Positions 25,939 through 35,799 are shown, counted from the first letter of the stretch. The stretch is 64,000 nucleotides of DNA from Bacteroidetes bacterium 2013_40CM_41_45 (GCA_002215675.1 NGFH01000004.1:186001-250000); one strand, 5' to 3'. Program-made: numbers and translations. The notes: a model not told the origin generated them from the sequence alone.

Positions 25939-26447
25939 TTGCTGCTGCGGAATTAAAAGACATTCCGGAATTGAATGCGCTGGTGAATTCTGCCTACCGG
26001 GGAGAATCTTCAAGACAGGGCTGGACAACTGAAGCTGATTTACTGGATGGTATTCGGATTGATGAGGAACGCCTGGAAGAATTAATTCTGAAACCGGATA
26101 CTGTCATTTTAAAATATACCGACAGCAATAACAAAATTATCGGGTGTGTTCACCTCGAAAAGAAAGGTCACAAAATGTACCTGGGAATGTTAACGGTTTC
26201 TCCCGCTTTGCAGGCAAGGGGAATTGGGAAGGAATTGATGCGGGGATCTGAGGCGCATGCAAAAAAAATGAAGTGTGATTCTGTTTACATGTCCGTACTT
26301 ACAGAACGAACCGAACTGCTTGCATGGTATGAAAGGCACGGTTATAAAAACACAGGGATAAAAAAACAATTTCCCTCTGAAGATCCCAGATTCGGTTTAC
26401 CTAAAAAAAAATTGAAGTTTGTGATACTGGAAAAGGATTTAAATTGA
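25935..26447 (+). CDS. GNAT-family N-acetyltransferase
   Basis: A 170-residue acetyltransferase: the N-terminal AAELKDIPELNALVNSAYRGES start, a central strand with IIGCVHLEKKGHKMYLGMLTV, and the acetyl-CoA loop QARGIGKELM (motif A, Q/RxxGxG/A). It continues with VYMSVLTERTELLAWYERHGYKNTG, the usual C-terminal GNAT layout. The substrate is not predictable. It is coupled to ruvX by a 4-nt overlap and converges with the amidohydrolase pair. Confidence 0.85.
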   Translation: MIAAAELKDIPELNALVNSAYRGESSRQGWTTEADLLDGIRIDEERLEELILKPDTVILKYTDSNNKIIGCVHLEKKGHKMYLGMLTVSPALQARGIGKELMRGSEAHAKKMKCDSVYMSVLTERTELLAWYERHGYKNTGIKKQFPSEDPRFGLPKKKLKFVILEKDLN

Positions 26448-26473
26448 CAATTGTTTTATTGTGATTTGATTTT

Positions 26474-27775
26474 TCAATTTAAGCCGTACTTCTTCATATA
26501 CTTCCTGTAAAGCTGCTTCTGCACATCATCCAAAACAATTTCTTTTCCACGGATAAAAGCAAGCTCAACATTGTTGGTTCTCATATCGAGCGCATCACCA
26601 GATGAAATAAAAAGTGTGGCATCTTTTCCGGTTTCAACGGTACCTGTTGTTGAATCAATGCCCAAAACTTTTGCAGGATTAAGCGTGATGCATGTTAATG
26701 CTTCTTCTTTCGTAAGCCCGTGCGCTGCGGCCGTTCCCGCCTGGAACGGAATGTTACGCTGCGGCCATGAGTTATCATCGGTGATAGAAACGCTGATTCC
26801 GGCTTTAGTCAGCAGGAAAGGAAGCTTGTAAGGAAGGTCAACGTCTTCGTCTTCGCGGGGAGGAAGTAAATGTGTCCGTGCAATCACAACGGGAATATTA
26901 TTTTCTTTCAGCAAATCCGTTACGCGCCATGAATCCATTCCCCCAACCAAAACCATTTTAACTCCAAACTCCTTGCAGAAATTTACCGCTGCAATAATTT
27001 CTCTGATAAAGTTGCAATGCACAAAAAGTTTTTTGTTCCCGCTGAATAGCTCCTTCATTGCTTCAAAGCGAAGGTTTTTTTCATCAGGGTTTTGTTTAGT
27101 ATATGTTTTTGCCTCGCTAAAAAAACTGCGGATATTTTCAAGCGACTTGCTGATGTTTTCCCTTTGCTTTTCTTCCTGCTCGGCATTTTGTCCTTTAGAA
27201 ATGGTCATGCGGGGCCAGTTCATGTGGATGCCCGCTTCTTCTTTATACAGGGCATCTTCCCAGTTCCAGCCGTCAAGCATCATTACCGAAGAAGTTCCCG
27301 AAATAGTTCCTCCCTGCGGGGTTGCTTCGGCTAGCAGCACTCCGTTCGAGCGGACGGTTGGAATTATTTTTGAATCGGTGTTGTATGAAATTGCCGCACG
27401 CACATTCGGGTTCATTTCTCCTACTTCATAGTAATCCCTCGTTGACCGGACCAGGTCAATTTCAGTCAGCCCGAGCGTTGAATTTAAAGCGATGATGCCG
27501 GGATAAATGTGTTTGCCATTTACATCAATCACTTTATATGAGTTCAAATCCTTCATGCCGCCTTTTCCCTTTGCATCTCCCGCATAGGTTATTTTTCCGC
27601 TGGCAAAAGCGACAACTCCGTTTTCAATTACCGTTCCGTTTCCTGTATGAAGTGTTCCGCCTTCAATCAATATCATTTCTGTTTGCTCAGGTGCAGGCGC
27701 AGGATTTTGTGCCGAAGAAATTCTTCCTGCAAACAATAAAACAATACAGCAAAACAATAATTTAACAATTCTCAT
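26474..27775 (-). CDS. Exported amidohydrolase-family protein, probably lacking metal ligands
   Basis: A 433-residue protein with signal peptide (KLLFCCIVLLFAGRISSAQ). The amidohydrolase fold is evident from the N-terminal small beta domain (GGTLHTGNGTVIENGVVAFASGKITYAGD) and the C-terminal TLNPAKVLGIDSTTGTVETGKDATLFI. At the position where active members have HxH, however, it reads YPGIIALNSTLGLTE, without His. Later ligands are also not obvious, apart from HCNF. It may have lost catalysis or may be a structural partner. It lies 42 nt downstream of a related, longer gene and is probably cotranscribed. In Bacteroidota such pairs often occur; their function is unknown. Confidence 0.75.
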   Translation of the reverse strand: MRIVKLLFCCIVLLFAGRISSAQNPAPAPEQTEMILIEGGTLHTGNGTVIENGVVAFASGKITYAGDAKGKGGMKDLNSYKVIDVNGKHIYPGIIALNSTLGLTEIDLVRSTRDYYEVGEMNPNVRAAISYNTDSKIIPTVRSNGVLLAEATPQGGTISGTSSVMMLDGWNWEDALYKEEAGIHMNWPRMTISKGQNAEQEEKQRENISKSLENIRSFFSEAKTYTKQNPDEKNLRFEAMKELFSGNKKLFVHCNFIREIIAAVNFCKEFGVKMVLVGGMDSWRVTDLLKENNIPVVIARTHLLPPREDEDVDLPYKLPFLLTKAGISVSITDDNSWPQRNIPFQAGTAAAHGLTKEEALTCITLNPAKVLGIDSTTGTVETGKDATLFISSGDALDMRTNNVELAFIRGKEIVLDDVQKQLYRKYMKKYGLN

Positions 27776-27817
27776 TTTAACCCAATTTTCAAATTATCTA
27801 ATTTTCAAATCTTCAAA

Positions 27818-30800
27818 TTAATTCTTAGGCTCATCCTCACAGTGAAACACTCCGTCATCCGGCTGTTCAGCCGGCTTCTCGGTTTTCTCTCCTTTGTTTT
27901 TTGCTTCTATCATCTTGCGTGCAAGCCTCGCTTTTTCCTTTTGGATTTCGGCACGCAGCGTAAGGTCATCGCTTTGATTATAGTAGCAGATTCCGTCAAC
28001 ATAAGTTCTGACTACACTCGCGTATACCGATAAAGGATTATCGTTCCACAAAACGAGGTCTGCATCTTTTCCTTCTTCAATGCTGCCCGTGCGGTTGTCA
28101 ATGTGCAGCATCTTAGCAGGGTTTAGTGTTACAAACTTCCATGCATCTTCTTCACTCACTCCGCCATACTTCATCGCCTTGGCCGCTTCCTGGTTCAGCC
28201 GTCTTGCCATTTCAGCATCATCAGAATTATATGCAACAGTAATTCCCACCTTATGCATGATGGCTCCGTTGTAAGGAATGGCTTCCATCACCTCATACTT
28301 ATAGGCCCACCAATCAGCAAACGAAGAGCCGGCAGCGCCATGCTTTTTCATTTTATCGGCAACCTTATACCCTTCAAGAATATGAGTGAAAGTATTAACA
28401 CGGAATCCCATCGAATCAGCAACATGCATGAGCATGTTGACTTCACTTTGGACATATGAATGGCACGTGATGAAACGTTTGTTGTTCAGGATTTCCACAA
28501 GTGCATCCAGCTCAAGATTTTTTCTCGGAAGAGAAAGACTTGCTTTTGTTTTTGAATCAGCAGCAGTAAATTTTTTGAATGCTGCCTCATATTCTTTTGC
28601 ACGTGTGAACGCGTCAACTATTGTTTGTTCAACTCCCATACGCGTCTGCGGGAAACGTACCGTCTGCTTATCGCCCCAATTGGATTGTTTCACATTTTCT
28701 CCGAGAGCAAATTTTATAAAGCCGCCCCATCCTTCGAATTTTAATTTCTCCGGCGACTGTCCCCAGCGAAGCTTAATGAGTTGTGTTTGTCCACCGATAG
28801 TGTTCGCGCTGCCGTGCAGAAGGTGTGATGAAGTAACTCCTCCCGACAACTGGCGATAGATATTTATATCATCGCTGTTCACCACATCACCAATGCGGAC
28901 TTCTGAAGTAACCGATTGAGTTCCCTCATTCACTCCACTTGAAATTGCAATGTGAGAATGCTCGTCAATAATTCCTGAAGTAAGATGTTTTCCTGTGCCG
29001 TCAATAATTTCAGCATTCGGTGCAGAAAGATTTTTTCCGATTTGTTTTATTTTTCCGTCAGCGATTAAAACATCGGTGTTCGTGAGAATTCCCTGTGGCT
29101 CATTCGTCCACACTGTTGCATTTTTGAACAGGATGGTTTTTTGTTTTGGCAATTCTGTCCAGCCGTATGCAGAGTTGGGATAAGTAATTTTTCCTTCAGC
29201 AATCATTGGCTTTGCAGTATCTTTCTTTGCTTCAGGTACAAATTCAGAATCCAACACAGCACTCCAGTTTATCCAATCACCGTTTGCAAGCTGACCCGTT
29301 CCTTTCATTTCGGTTTTCTGATTATCGCTTACGGAACCACTGAGCCGAACCACTTCGCGTCCGGCTTTTTTCGGCATTTCATATTCTATACCGACCAATG
29401 TTGCGGTGCGGGTCAGAGTTACTTTTACTCTGCCCGTATCAGTCTGGATAGATGCTTCAGGTTGAAGGAAACCTCCGGTGATTCTTAATTTGAGAGTCGG
29501 ATCGCTGCCGACATTCAGCTTATAAGTGCCGCGGATATCTTTCAGTTCTAAATCGCTTATTTTATATCGCTTGCCGCTTATCCAGTTCTCGTAAATGATG
29601 TTGTCTTTATCAAAAATATTTTTTGAGGTGACAATAAAATTAGCAAGCATCCCTTTTTTCAGCGAGCCGGTTTCATTAGTTACGCCAAGCAGCTCGGCTG
29701 GTGTTTGTGTCAATGCTTTCAGCGCCTTCTCTTCAGTCAGTCCATTGTCAAGTGCCTTGCGGATGTTTTTCCAGAAATCTTTTTTGTCTTTTAATCCTGT
29801 CGATGTAATGGCAAAATTAAGTCCCGCCTTTTCCATTGCTGAAAGATTTGCGGGCGCAAATTCCCAATGCTTCATTACTGCGAGCGAAACATTAATCGCT
29901 TCGTAAGGGTCGGTCATCTCGAGAGGTGCGGGAAAATTTACAGGAACAATAAACGAGCTGCCGGTTGCTTTTAGCTCGTCCACACGTTGGTATTCATCTC
30001 CGTTTCCTTTGATAATATATTTTACGTTGAATTCACTGCCAAGCCGCGCAGCGCGGAGCTCATTCAGCTTATCGCCAGCTTCAAAAATCTGAGGAAGTGC
30101 CTGCAGCTTGTTCCACGCATCAAGAGATAGGTTTTCTTCTTTTTTATTTCCGCCTGCTGCATACCATTGTCCGTCATAATAAGTCTGCCTTAGAAGCGCA
30201 ATCGAACCCATGAGGGAAGAAGGATAATCCTGCGTTGAGCTTCCTTTATTGAAAGAATAATTAGCTGCAGCTTTTTCGCGAAGCATCAACTCATTTTCTT
30301 TTCCATTACCCAATGTGACCAGTGCAGAAGAACCGCGTGCGATACCGTCATGCTGATGCACAAGCGCTGTTCCGAAGCCGAGTTTGCGTAGCTCGTCTGC
30401 TTTTTTCTCATCGGCTGAAAATTGTGTGGAAGCATTCACTTCAGGGCGAATGGCCTGGTTCCAGTTGTATGCTCCTTTTGTATTGGAAATAAATTGCGGG
30501 CCGCGGTCATCATTGCCCCTGTCTTTTTTCACTTCAGGCATTCCGTAATCGGAATCCATTTCGATAAAAGAAGAGTAGATAAATTTCCCTTTTAAGTCTA
30601 TCGTATAGGCATCGGAAGGAACTGAAATATTTTTTCCGGCAGCTAAAATTTTTCCATCGCGAAGCAAAAGTGTGGCGCTGTCTATCGAGGTTTTATAATC
30701 GACAAAAATCTTTGCGTTGGTAAGTGCATAGGTGATGTGCCGTTCGTCTGCAACTCCGTTGACGGGAAAGGTTTGCTGGGCGTCAGAATAATGAAAGAGA

Positions 30801-30901
30801 ACTGAAAACAGACTAAATAGCAGGATGTATCGGCAGATTGGCATACAGCAAATTTTGACAGGCGAAAATAATGTTTTGAACAAACCCTGCACTTTTTTCA
30901 T
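27818..30901 (-). CDS. Large exported amidohydrolase-family protein with two amidohydrolase-like halves
   Basis: 1027 residues from the ATG at 30901 (the frame also extends to a TTG at 30916; a further ATG at 30844 gives the tidiest signal peptide, MPICRYILLFSLFSVLFHYSDA). The N-terminal half (about 50-440) has the fold but no HxH (YSSFIEMDSDYG). The C-terminal half (about 590-990) has all expected parts: IIDEHSHIA, ITCHSYVQ, FTHILEG, YNSDDAEMARR, and TLNPAKMLHIDNRTGSIEEGKDADLVLW. So a degenerate copy is fused before an apparently active one. Imidazolonepropionase-like or cyclic amide hydrolase activity is possible, but the substrate is unknown. The shorter paralogue follows directly. Confidence 0.8.
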   Translation of the reverse strand: MKKVQGLFKTLFSPVKICCMPICRYILLFSLFSVLFHYSDAQQTFPVNGVADERHITYALTNAKIFVDYKTSIDSATLLLRDGKILAAGKNISVPSDAYTIDLKGKFIYSSFIEMDSDYGMPEVKKDRGNDDRGPQFISNTKGAYNWNQAIRPEVNASTQFSADEKKADELRKLGFGTALVHQHDGIARGSSALVTLGNGKENELMLREKAAANYSFNKGSSTQDYPSSLMGSIALLRQTYYDGQWYAAGGNKKEENLSLDAWNKLQALPQIFEAGDKLNELRAARLGSEFNVKYIIKGNGDEYQRVDELKATGSSFIVPVNFPAPLEMTDPYEAINVSLAVMKHWEFAPANLSAMEKAGLNFAITSTGLKDKKDFWKNIRKALDNGLTEEKALKALTQTPAELLGVTNETGSLKKGMLANFIVTSKNIFDKDNIIYENWISGKRYKISDLELKDIRGTYKLNVGSDPTLKLRITGGFLQPEASIQTDTGRVKVTLTRTATLVGIEYEMPKKAGREVVRLSGSVSDNQKTEMKGTGQLANGDWINWSAVLDSEFVPEAKKDTAKPMIAEGKITYPNSAYGWTELPKQKTILFKNATVWTNEPQGILTNTDVLIADGKIKQIGKNLSAPNAEIIDGTGKHLTSGIIDEHSHIAISSGVNEGTQSVTSEVRIGDVVNSDDINIYRQLSGGVTSSHLLHGSANTIGGQTQLIKLRWGQSPEKLKFEGWGGFIKFALGENVKQSNWGDKQTVRFPQTRMGVEQTIVDAFTRAKEYEAAFKKFTAADSKTKASLSLPRKNLELDALVEILNNKRFITCHSYVQSEVNMLMHVADSMGFRVNTFTHILEGYKVADKMKKHGAAGSSFADWWAYKYEVMEAIPYNGAIMHKVGITVAYNSDDAEMARRLNQEAAKAMKYGGVSEEDAWKFVTLNPAKMLHIDNRTGSIEEGKDADLVLWNDNPLSVYASVVRTYVDGICYYNQSDDLTLRAEIQKEKARLARKMIEAKNKGEKTEKPAEQPDDGVFHCEDEPKN

Positions 30902-30945
30902 GATAATTGCAAGCAATATTCAGCAACAACGGTTCATTATATTAT

Positions 30946-30953
30946 TAACTTTG
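30946..30953 (+). promoter_or_regulatory. Candidate -7 element of korA (TAACTTTG)
   Basis: It matches TAnnTTTG and stands 17 nt before the korA ATG at 30971, giving a leader of about 11 nt. No good -33 box is present. Confidence 0.4.
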
Positions 30954-30970
30954 CGCGTGATTTTTAAGAT

Positions 30971-32818
30971 ATGAGTAAACATACTGACGTTCTTGATAAT
31001 GTCATCATAAAATTTGCAGGTGACTCCGGTGATGGTATGCAGCTGACAGGCAACCAGTTCACTAATACCACCGCTTTATTCGGAAACGACTTAAGCACTT
31101 TCCCCGATTTTCCTGCCGAAATCCGCGCACCACAGGGCACTCTTGCCGGTGTATCCGGTTTTCAGCTTCATTTTGGCAGTGTTGAAATTTATACTCCCGG
31201 AGACCATTGTGATGTGCTGGTAGTAATGAATTCAGCAGCGCTGAAAGCAAACCTTACCTACCTGCGCAAAGGCGGAACTATTATCGCCAACATCGATGGT
31301 TTTGACCCAAAGAATTTACGCCTTGCCGGTTATGCTGACGGAAAAAATCCGCTGGAAGACGGCACGCTTGAAGGTTTTAATGTGATTCAGCTTGATGTGT
31401 CGAAAATGACACGACATGCGCTCGAGGATTCAGGACTCGGCACCAAAGAAATCGACCGCGCAAAAAATATGTTCGTGCTTGGATTCCTTTACTGGATGTA
31501 TAACCGCCCGATGGAATTCACCGTACGTTTTCTCGAAGAAAAATTTAAGTCTAAGCCCGACATCCTTGCAGCCAACCTTAAAGTTCTGAAGGCGGGTTAT
31601 TATTTTGGAGATACACGCGAAGAATTTACAACCCGCTATTCCGTTGGTCCGGCAAAGATGCCTCCCGGAATTTACCGCAATATCATGGGCAACCAGGCAA
31701 CTGCCATAGGTTTGGTAGTGGCTTCAGAAAAATCAGGGCTGCCTATATTTTACGGTTCTTATCCTATTACTCCCGCTTCAGATATTCTGCATGAGCTGTC
31801 ACGGTATAAAAACTTTGGAGTAAGAACATTCCAGGCAGAGGATGAAATCGCTGCGATTTGTTCTGCTATTGGCGCGTCATTTGGAGGGCAATTGGGCGTT
31901 ACTGCATCTTCCGGTCCGGGCATTGCATTGAAGATGGAAGCAATGGGACTTGCCCACATGCTTGAGCTTCCGCTCATCATCTGCGACATTCAGCGTGGCG
32001 GACCTTCAACCGGTCTTCCTACCAAAACCGAACAAGCTGATTTGCTACAGGCATTATACGGACGTAACAGTGAAGCGCCCATGCCGGTGCTTGCCGCTGC
32101 AACTCCTTCCGATTGTTTCTATACCATCTTCGAAGCGTGCCGCATTGCGATTGAATTCATGACTCCCATAATATTCTTGTCTGACGGATACATTGCCAAT
32201 GGTGCGGAGCCGTGGCAGTTCCCAAAATCGTCTGACATGCCGGAAATAAAAGTGAATTTCCTGAAAGAGAAAAATGCGGGCGATAAATTTTTGCCATACA
32301 AACGCGATGAAAAACTTTCGCGTCCGTGGGCAGTGCCGGGTACAAAAGGACTGGAGCACCGTATCGGTGGCATTGAGAAGCAGCATGAAACGGGAAACAT
32401 TTCTTACGAGCCGCTCAACCACGAATTCATGGTGAAGCTTCGTGCAGAAAAAGTGGAGCGCGTGGCTGATTTTATCCCTCTCCAGAAACTGGATTCAGGA
32501 AATGATAAAGGAAAACTTCTTATTCTTGGATGGGGCTCTACATATGGTGCAATCAAGAGTGCGTGCATCAAAGCAAGAGCAGAAGGACTGGATGTATCTC
32601 ACGCACATGTGCGTTACATGAAACCGCTGCCTAAGAATCTAGGGGAAATCCTTTACAACTTCGAGCACGTGCTGATTCCTGAAATGAATACAGGACAGTT
32701 CATCAAAGTCATCCGCGATAAATATTTAATTCCTGCAGAAGGATTCAACAAAGTACAAGGCATACCGTTTACAGCAACAGAAATATTGGAGAAGATTAAA
32801 GAAGTATTGAAAAAATAA
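30971..32818 (+). CDS. korA: 2-oxoglutarate/2-oxoacid:ferredoxin oxidoreductase, alpha (gamma-alpha fusion) subunit
   Basis: A 615-residue subunit in which the gamma domain (about 10-190, starting [19 protein letters not shown]) is fused before the alpha pyrimidine-binding domain (about 225-470: [33 protein letters not shown], then [19 protein letters not shown]). The domain II part follows with [16 protein letters not shown]. With KorB it converts 2-oxoglutarate and CoA to succinyl-CoA, reducing ferredoxin. The two-subunit type lacks a built-in ferredoxin domain, as here. The next gene is korB, but 262 nt of repeat-rich DNA separate them. Confidence 0.93.
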   Translation: MSKHTDVLDNVIIKFAGDSGDGMQLTGNQFTNTTALFGNDLSTFPDFPAEIRAPQGTLAGVSGFQLHFGSVEIYTPGDHCDVLVVMNSAALKANLTYLRKGGTIIANIDGFDPKNLRLAGYADGKNPLEDGTLEGFNVIQLDVSKMTRHALEDSGLGTKEIDRAKNMFVLGFLYWMYNRPMEFTVRFLEEKFKSKPDILAANLKVLKAGYYFGDTREEFTTRYSVGPAKMPPGIYRNIMGNQATAIGLVVASEKSGLPIFYGSYPITPASDILHELSRYKNFGVRTFQAEDEIAAICSAIGASFGGQLGVTASSGPGIALKMEAMGLAHMLELPLIICDIQRGGPSTGLPTKTEQADLLQALYGRNSEAPMPVLAAATPSDCFYTIFEACRIAIEFMTPIIFLSDGYIANGAEPWQFPKSSDMPEIKVNFLKEKNAGDKFLPYKRDEKLSRPWAVPGTKGLEHRIGGIEKQHETGNISYEPLNHEFMVKLRAEKVERVADFIPLQKLDSGNDKGKLLILGWGSTYGAIKSACIKARAEGLDVSHAHVRYMKPLPKNLGEILYNFEHVLIPEMNTGQFIKVIRDKYLIPAEGFNKVQGIPFTATEILEKIKEVLKK

Positions 32819-33080
<262 letters not shown>

Positions 33081-34112
33081 ATGGAACCCACACAAGCTCC
33101 GGAAAAATTCACTTCCAAAGACCTTATCACCGACCAGGACGTACGCTGGTGCCCCGGCTGCGGAGACTACTCCATCCTCAAGCAGGCGCAAACCATTGTG
33201 CCCGACCTTGGACTGGCGCGCGAAAATATTGTTTTCATTTCCGGTATCGGATGCTCATCACGTTTTCCGTATTACATGGAAACATACGGCATGCACAGCA
33301 TTCACGGGCGGGCAACGGCAGTGGCAAGCGGGCTTAAAGCATCGCGCCCCGAGCTAAGCGTATGGATTGTTACCGGTGACGGTGACGGACTTTCCATCGG
33401 TGGCAACCACATGATTCATTTGCTCCGCAGAAATTTTAATGTCAACGTGCTGCTGTTCAACAACCAGATTTACGGATTGACCAAAGGACAATATTCACCT
33501 ACGTCCGAAGAAGGAAAAGTCACCAAGAGCACACCCATGGGCTCGGTCGACCATCCGTTCAATCCTATTGCGCTTTGCCTGGGTGCTGACGGCACCTTTG
33601 CCGCGCGCTCTATGGACAGAGACCCCAAGCACCTGCAAGCCATGCTGCGCAGGGCATACGACCATAAGGGCACTTCGTTCCTCGAGATATACCAGAACTG
33701 CAACGTGTTCAACGATGGAGCTTTTGAAGTTTATACCGAGAAGACGAGCAAGAAAAACGAAACACTTTTCCTCGAGCACGGCAAGCCGCTCATCTTTGGC
33801 GACACCGGCAACAAGGGCATCAAGCTGGACGGCTTCATTCCCGTAGTGGTCGACATACCCGAGGGCAGCTCACCCAACGACCTGTGGATACATGACGAGC
33901 GCGACCGCCTCAAAGCAAATATACTGGCGCGCTTTTTCGACAACCCCTCAAAGCCCAACCACTACCCGCGTCCGTTCGGAGTGTTTTACGTGGAAGACCG
34001 CTATTGCTACGAAGACCGCATGGGCGACCAAATAACCCAAGTGCTCTCACAAAAAGGAAAAGGCAAACTTGACGACCTCCTCCGCGGAAAAGAAATCTGG
34101 GAAATTCAATAG
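33081..34112 (+). CDS. korB: 2-oxoglutarate/2-oxoacid:ferredoxin oxidoreductase, beta subunit
   Basis: A 343-residue TPP-binding subunit. WCPGCGDYSILKQAQ holds cluster-ligand-type cysteines (CPGC). GIGCSSRFPYYMETYGMHSIHGRA and VTGDGDGLSIGGNHMIHLLRRN include the TPP/Mg motif GDGD, followed by LLFNNQIYGLTKGQYSPTS. A C-terminal RPFGVFY segment matches the KorB form of Bacteroidota. The last ~60 codons use GC-rich codons more than neighbouring genes. The stop is followed at once by GATGTTAGAC words and the repeat block that opens the accessory island. Confidence 0.94.
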   Translation: MEPTQAPEKFTSKDLITDQDVRWCPGCGDYSILKQAQTIVPDLGLARENIVFISGIGCSSRFPYYMETYGMHSIHGRATAVASGLKASRPELSVWIVTGDGDGLSIGGNHMIHLLRRNFNVNVLLFNNQIYGLTKGQYSPTSEEGKVTKSTPMGSVDHPFNPIALCLGADGTFAARSMDRDPKHLQAMLRRAYDHKGTSFLEIYQNCNVFNDGAFEVYTEKTSKKNETLFLEHGKPLIFGDTGNKGIKLDGFIPVVVDIPEGSSPNDLWIHDERDRLKANILARFFDNPSKPNHYPRPFGVFYVEDRYCYEDRMGDQITQVLSQKGKGKLDDLLRGKEIWEIQ

Positions 34113-34483
34113 TTAGATGTTAGACGCCTGCCTGCCATTGCTATGGCTGTGAAGTGGCAGGCAGGTTGGACGTTAGACGTTTTTTGTAGCCCAACATTTT
34201 TTTCTCTCTCCCCCGAGTACTCGGGGTTACCGTCCTGCTTTCGGGTCGCGGGAGCTCCCCTCAATCAGGGCTAGCTGTCAGCAGCTGGAAGTCTCACAAC
34301 CTCTCCCCAAGCACTGTCATGCTGACGAAGGTCAGCATCCCCTCGTGAATGCTATGGTATCACAAATTGTGAGACCATAAATTATGTCACCCCTATGGGG
34401 TTCGATGATACACGTGTTGGGGAGTACTATAATCATGTCGCCCCTTCGGGGCTTAATATTTTTATCAAGCCCGTAGGGCTGAC

Positions 34484-34580
34484 ATGTTTGTAGCCCCGCC
34501 CTTTAGGGCGGGGTCAAGCAATCCCACAGAACTATTCCCCCTCTCCGTCAGCTGACGGAGAGGGGGTTAGGGGGTGAGGC
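34484..34580 (+). repeat. TTTGTAGCCCCGCC / CCCCCTCTCC composite repeat, left copy
   Basis: It holds the hairpin CCCCGCCCTTTAGGGCGGGG, then CAATCCCACA, then ATTCCCCCTCTCC with an inverted GGAGAGGGGG arm, ending GGGGGTGAGGC. The right copy (38070-38157) is the reverse complement with few changes. A partial copy in the same orientation as this one is at 35841-35893. Confidence 0.75.
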
Positions 34581-34610
34581 ATGGTTCCCTCAACAATCAT
34601 TTTTAAAATT

Positions 34611-34618
34611 TATATTTG
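34611..34618 (+). promoter_or_regulatory. Candidate -7 element of the antitoxin gene (TATATTTG)
   Basis: It fits TAnnTTTG and lies 10-19 nt before the two possible ATG codons. No -33 TTG at the expected distance; the upstream DNA is repeat. Confidence 0.4.
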
Positions 34619-34637
34619 CAGTAATAAAATGCGAAAC

Positions 34638-34859
34638 ATGAATATCACTTCAGTAAAGCTAAATCTTATCGAGTGGCTCATTCGTGTAAAGGATGAAACT
34701 ATTTTAAACAAAATAGAACTCCTGCGGAAAACGAATGTTGAGCGTTGGGATGAACTTACTCCCGAACAACAGGCAGAAATTGAAGAAGCATTTGCAGAAC
34801 TGGACAAAGGGAATGGAGTCGGGCATGAAGAAGTAATGTCCAAGCTTCGCAAGAGATGA
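34638..34859 (+). CDS. Antitoxin-like protein of a type II toxin-antitoxin module
   Basis: A 73-residue protein from the ATG at 34638 (an ATG at 34629 is also possible). MNITSVKLNLIEWLIRVKDE, then ERWDELTPEQQAEIEEAFAELDKGNGVGHEEVMSKLR matches the addiction-module component style, widespread in Bacteroidota, that is paired with RelE/ParE toxins: an N-terminal helix, a W-D-x-L-(S/T)-P-x-Q turn, then a G-x-G-x-x-H-E-E-V-M end that contacts the toxin. Its stop overlaps the next start (ATGA), as usual for such pairs, but the toxin is truncated. Confidence 0.7.
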   Translation: MNITSVKLNLIEWLIRVKDETILNKIELLRKTNVERWDELTPEQQAEIEEAFAELDKGNGVGHEEVMSKLRKR

Positions 34860-34957
34860 AAGTTACCTGGTCTTTGAAGGCAGTTGCCTCGCTTCAAAAA
34901 CTTGTAACTTTTATAGACGGCAAATGGGGAAACAAACAGGCAGACAAAAAATTCTAA
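34856..34957 (+). pseudogene. Truncated RelE/ParE-type toxin remnant
   Basis: A 33-residue reading frame beginning at the ATGA overlap with the antitoxin. MKVTWSLKAVASLQKLVTFI then KWGNKQADKKF matches the first strand and helix of RelE/ParE toxins (family form: K-V-x-W-S..A...L..I..YI...W....A). Full toxins have about 95-100 residues; the strands with the catalytic or gyrase-contacting residues are missing. The frame ends at 34957, three bases past the end of the opposing dinD gene at 34954. This suggests that the arrival of dinD removed the toxin's 3' part. Below normal gene-calling length. Confidence 0.6.
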
Positions 34958-35799
34958 TTCTTTTTTGACTTTTTTACTTCTTTCAAAATCTTTTTTTCTT
35001 CTCCTTCGAGCTTGCGCTGCACCTTTTTCACATCTTCAGCAGGTGGTAATGATTCAGGCTTAACACCTCTTTCATTCAGCATTTTTCTAACAGCAATATT
35101 ATTATCAACATGCTCCTCTGTAATTTGCTGTTCACCTTTGAGGTCTTTTTCAGAAACATTATGACTTGTAAGTTCTGTCGCGAAATCTTTTGCTTTAATA
35201 GTCAGTGTTGGAAGAAAATCCGCGAGGGGCCTGTTTTCTGGTATCCCCAATTTTCTTTTCATATCGTTCGTACTGAATCCTCCAAACAATGCCTGGTCTC
35301 CTTTGGATCGAATTATAGCAAATCCTTTATCGTCAACCCCACGCTCATAAATTATTCCGGATAACTTTTTTTCTGATTTAGATAACCTTTCTCTCGCGGT
35401 CACGCGAGCAACATCCAGCAAACGCTGTTCGATGATTTCCTGCTTTCGGGTCTGCACTGCAAAATAGGTTTGCGCAAACGCGATTTCATTTTTTGACGGA
35501 TCACCATTTTGACCGATAAGATAACAAGCATACCTTGTAAGCGCATAATCAGGTATTTCTCTTTGAGAACCGCTACCAAGTGCTACCATTTTCCCGGTTT
35601 CGGCAAAATGGTCAGATACATTTGCCCCGGCATTGTTACAAGCGGTTTTTGACTTTTCAATAACATTTAAAAAGTTATCCCATTTACTGTAGCCTAAAAT
35701 TTCCTGGAGTTCACGTGCACTCCAGCATTCAACGCCTTTATAAACGTAGCAGGCATGTTCAAATTTTTCAAACAGTTCCCTGATGAGTTCTTTTTTCAT
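34954..35799 (-). CDS. dinD: DNA damage-inducible protein D
   Basis: A 281-residue DinD homologue. The start EKFEHACYVYKGVECWSARELQEILGYSKWDNFLNVIEKSK is typical (BRO-N/antA-like part with W-S-A-R-E-L). ALTRYACYLIGQNGDPSK, then FAQTYFAVQTRKQE and the region AIIRSKGDQALFGG match the family too. In E. coli DinD is SOS-induced and inhibits RecA filaments in vitro. The C-terminal 50 residues are very Lys/Glu-rich. It opposes the toxin remnant at its 3' end. Upstream (35898-35935) is a 17-bp palindrome that could be an operator, although it does not resemble a known LexA box. Confidence 0.88.
   Translation of the reverse strand: MKKELIRELFEKFEHACYVYKGVECWSARELQEILGYSKWDNFLNVIEKSKTACNNAGANVSDHFAETGKMVALGSGSQREIPDYALTRYACYLIGQNGDPSKNEIAFAQTYFAVQTRKQEIIEQRLLDVARVTARERLSKSEKKLSGIIYERGVDDKGFAIIRSKGDQALFGGFSTNDMKRKLGIPENRPLADFLPTLTIKAKDFATELTSHNVSEKDLKGEQQITEEHVDNNIAVRKMLNERGVKPESLPPAEDVKKVQRKLEGEEKKILKEVKKSKKN

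Larger units (their letters stand above)
34113..34628. repeat. Repeat block at the left edge of the accessory island (516 bp, no gene)
   Basis: In order: GATGTTAGAC words; CCTGCC/GGCAGG palindrome copy 3 (34123-34171); copy 2 of the GCCCAACATTT...GGGGCTATGC family (34180-34275), with a CCCCGAGTACTCGGGG hairpin; a TGTCATGCTGACGAAGGTCA word; the paired hairpins ATGTCACCCCTATGGGGTT and ATGTCGCCCCTTCGGGGC; and the TTTGTAGCCCCGCC-CCCCCTCTCC composite (34484-34580). Inverted counterparts of the second and last of these lie at the right edge of the island. Confidence 0.75.
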
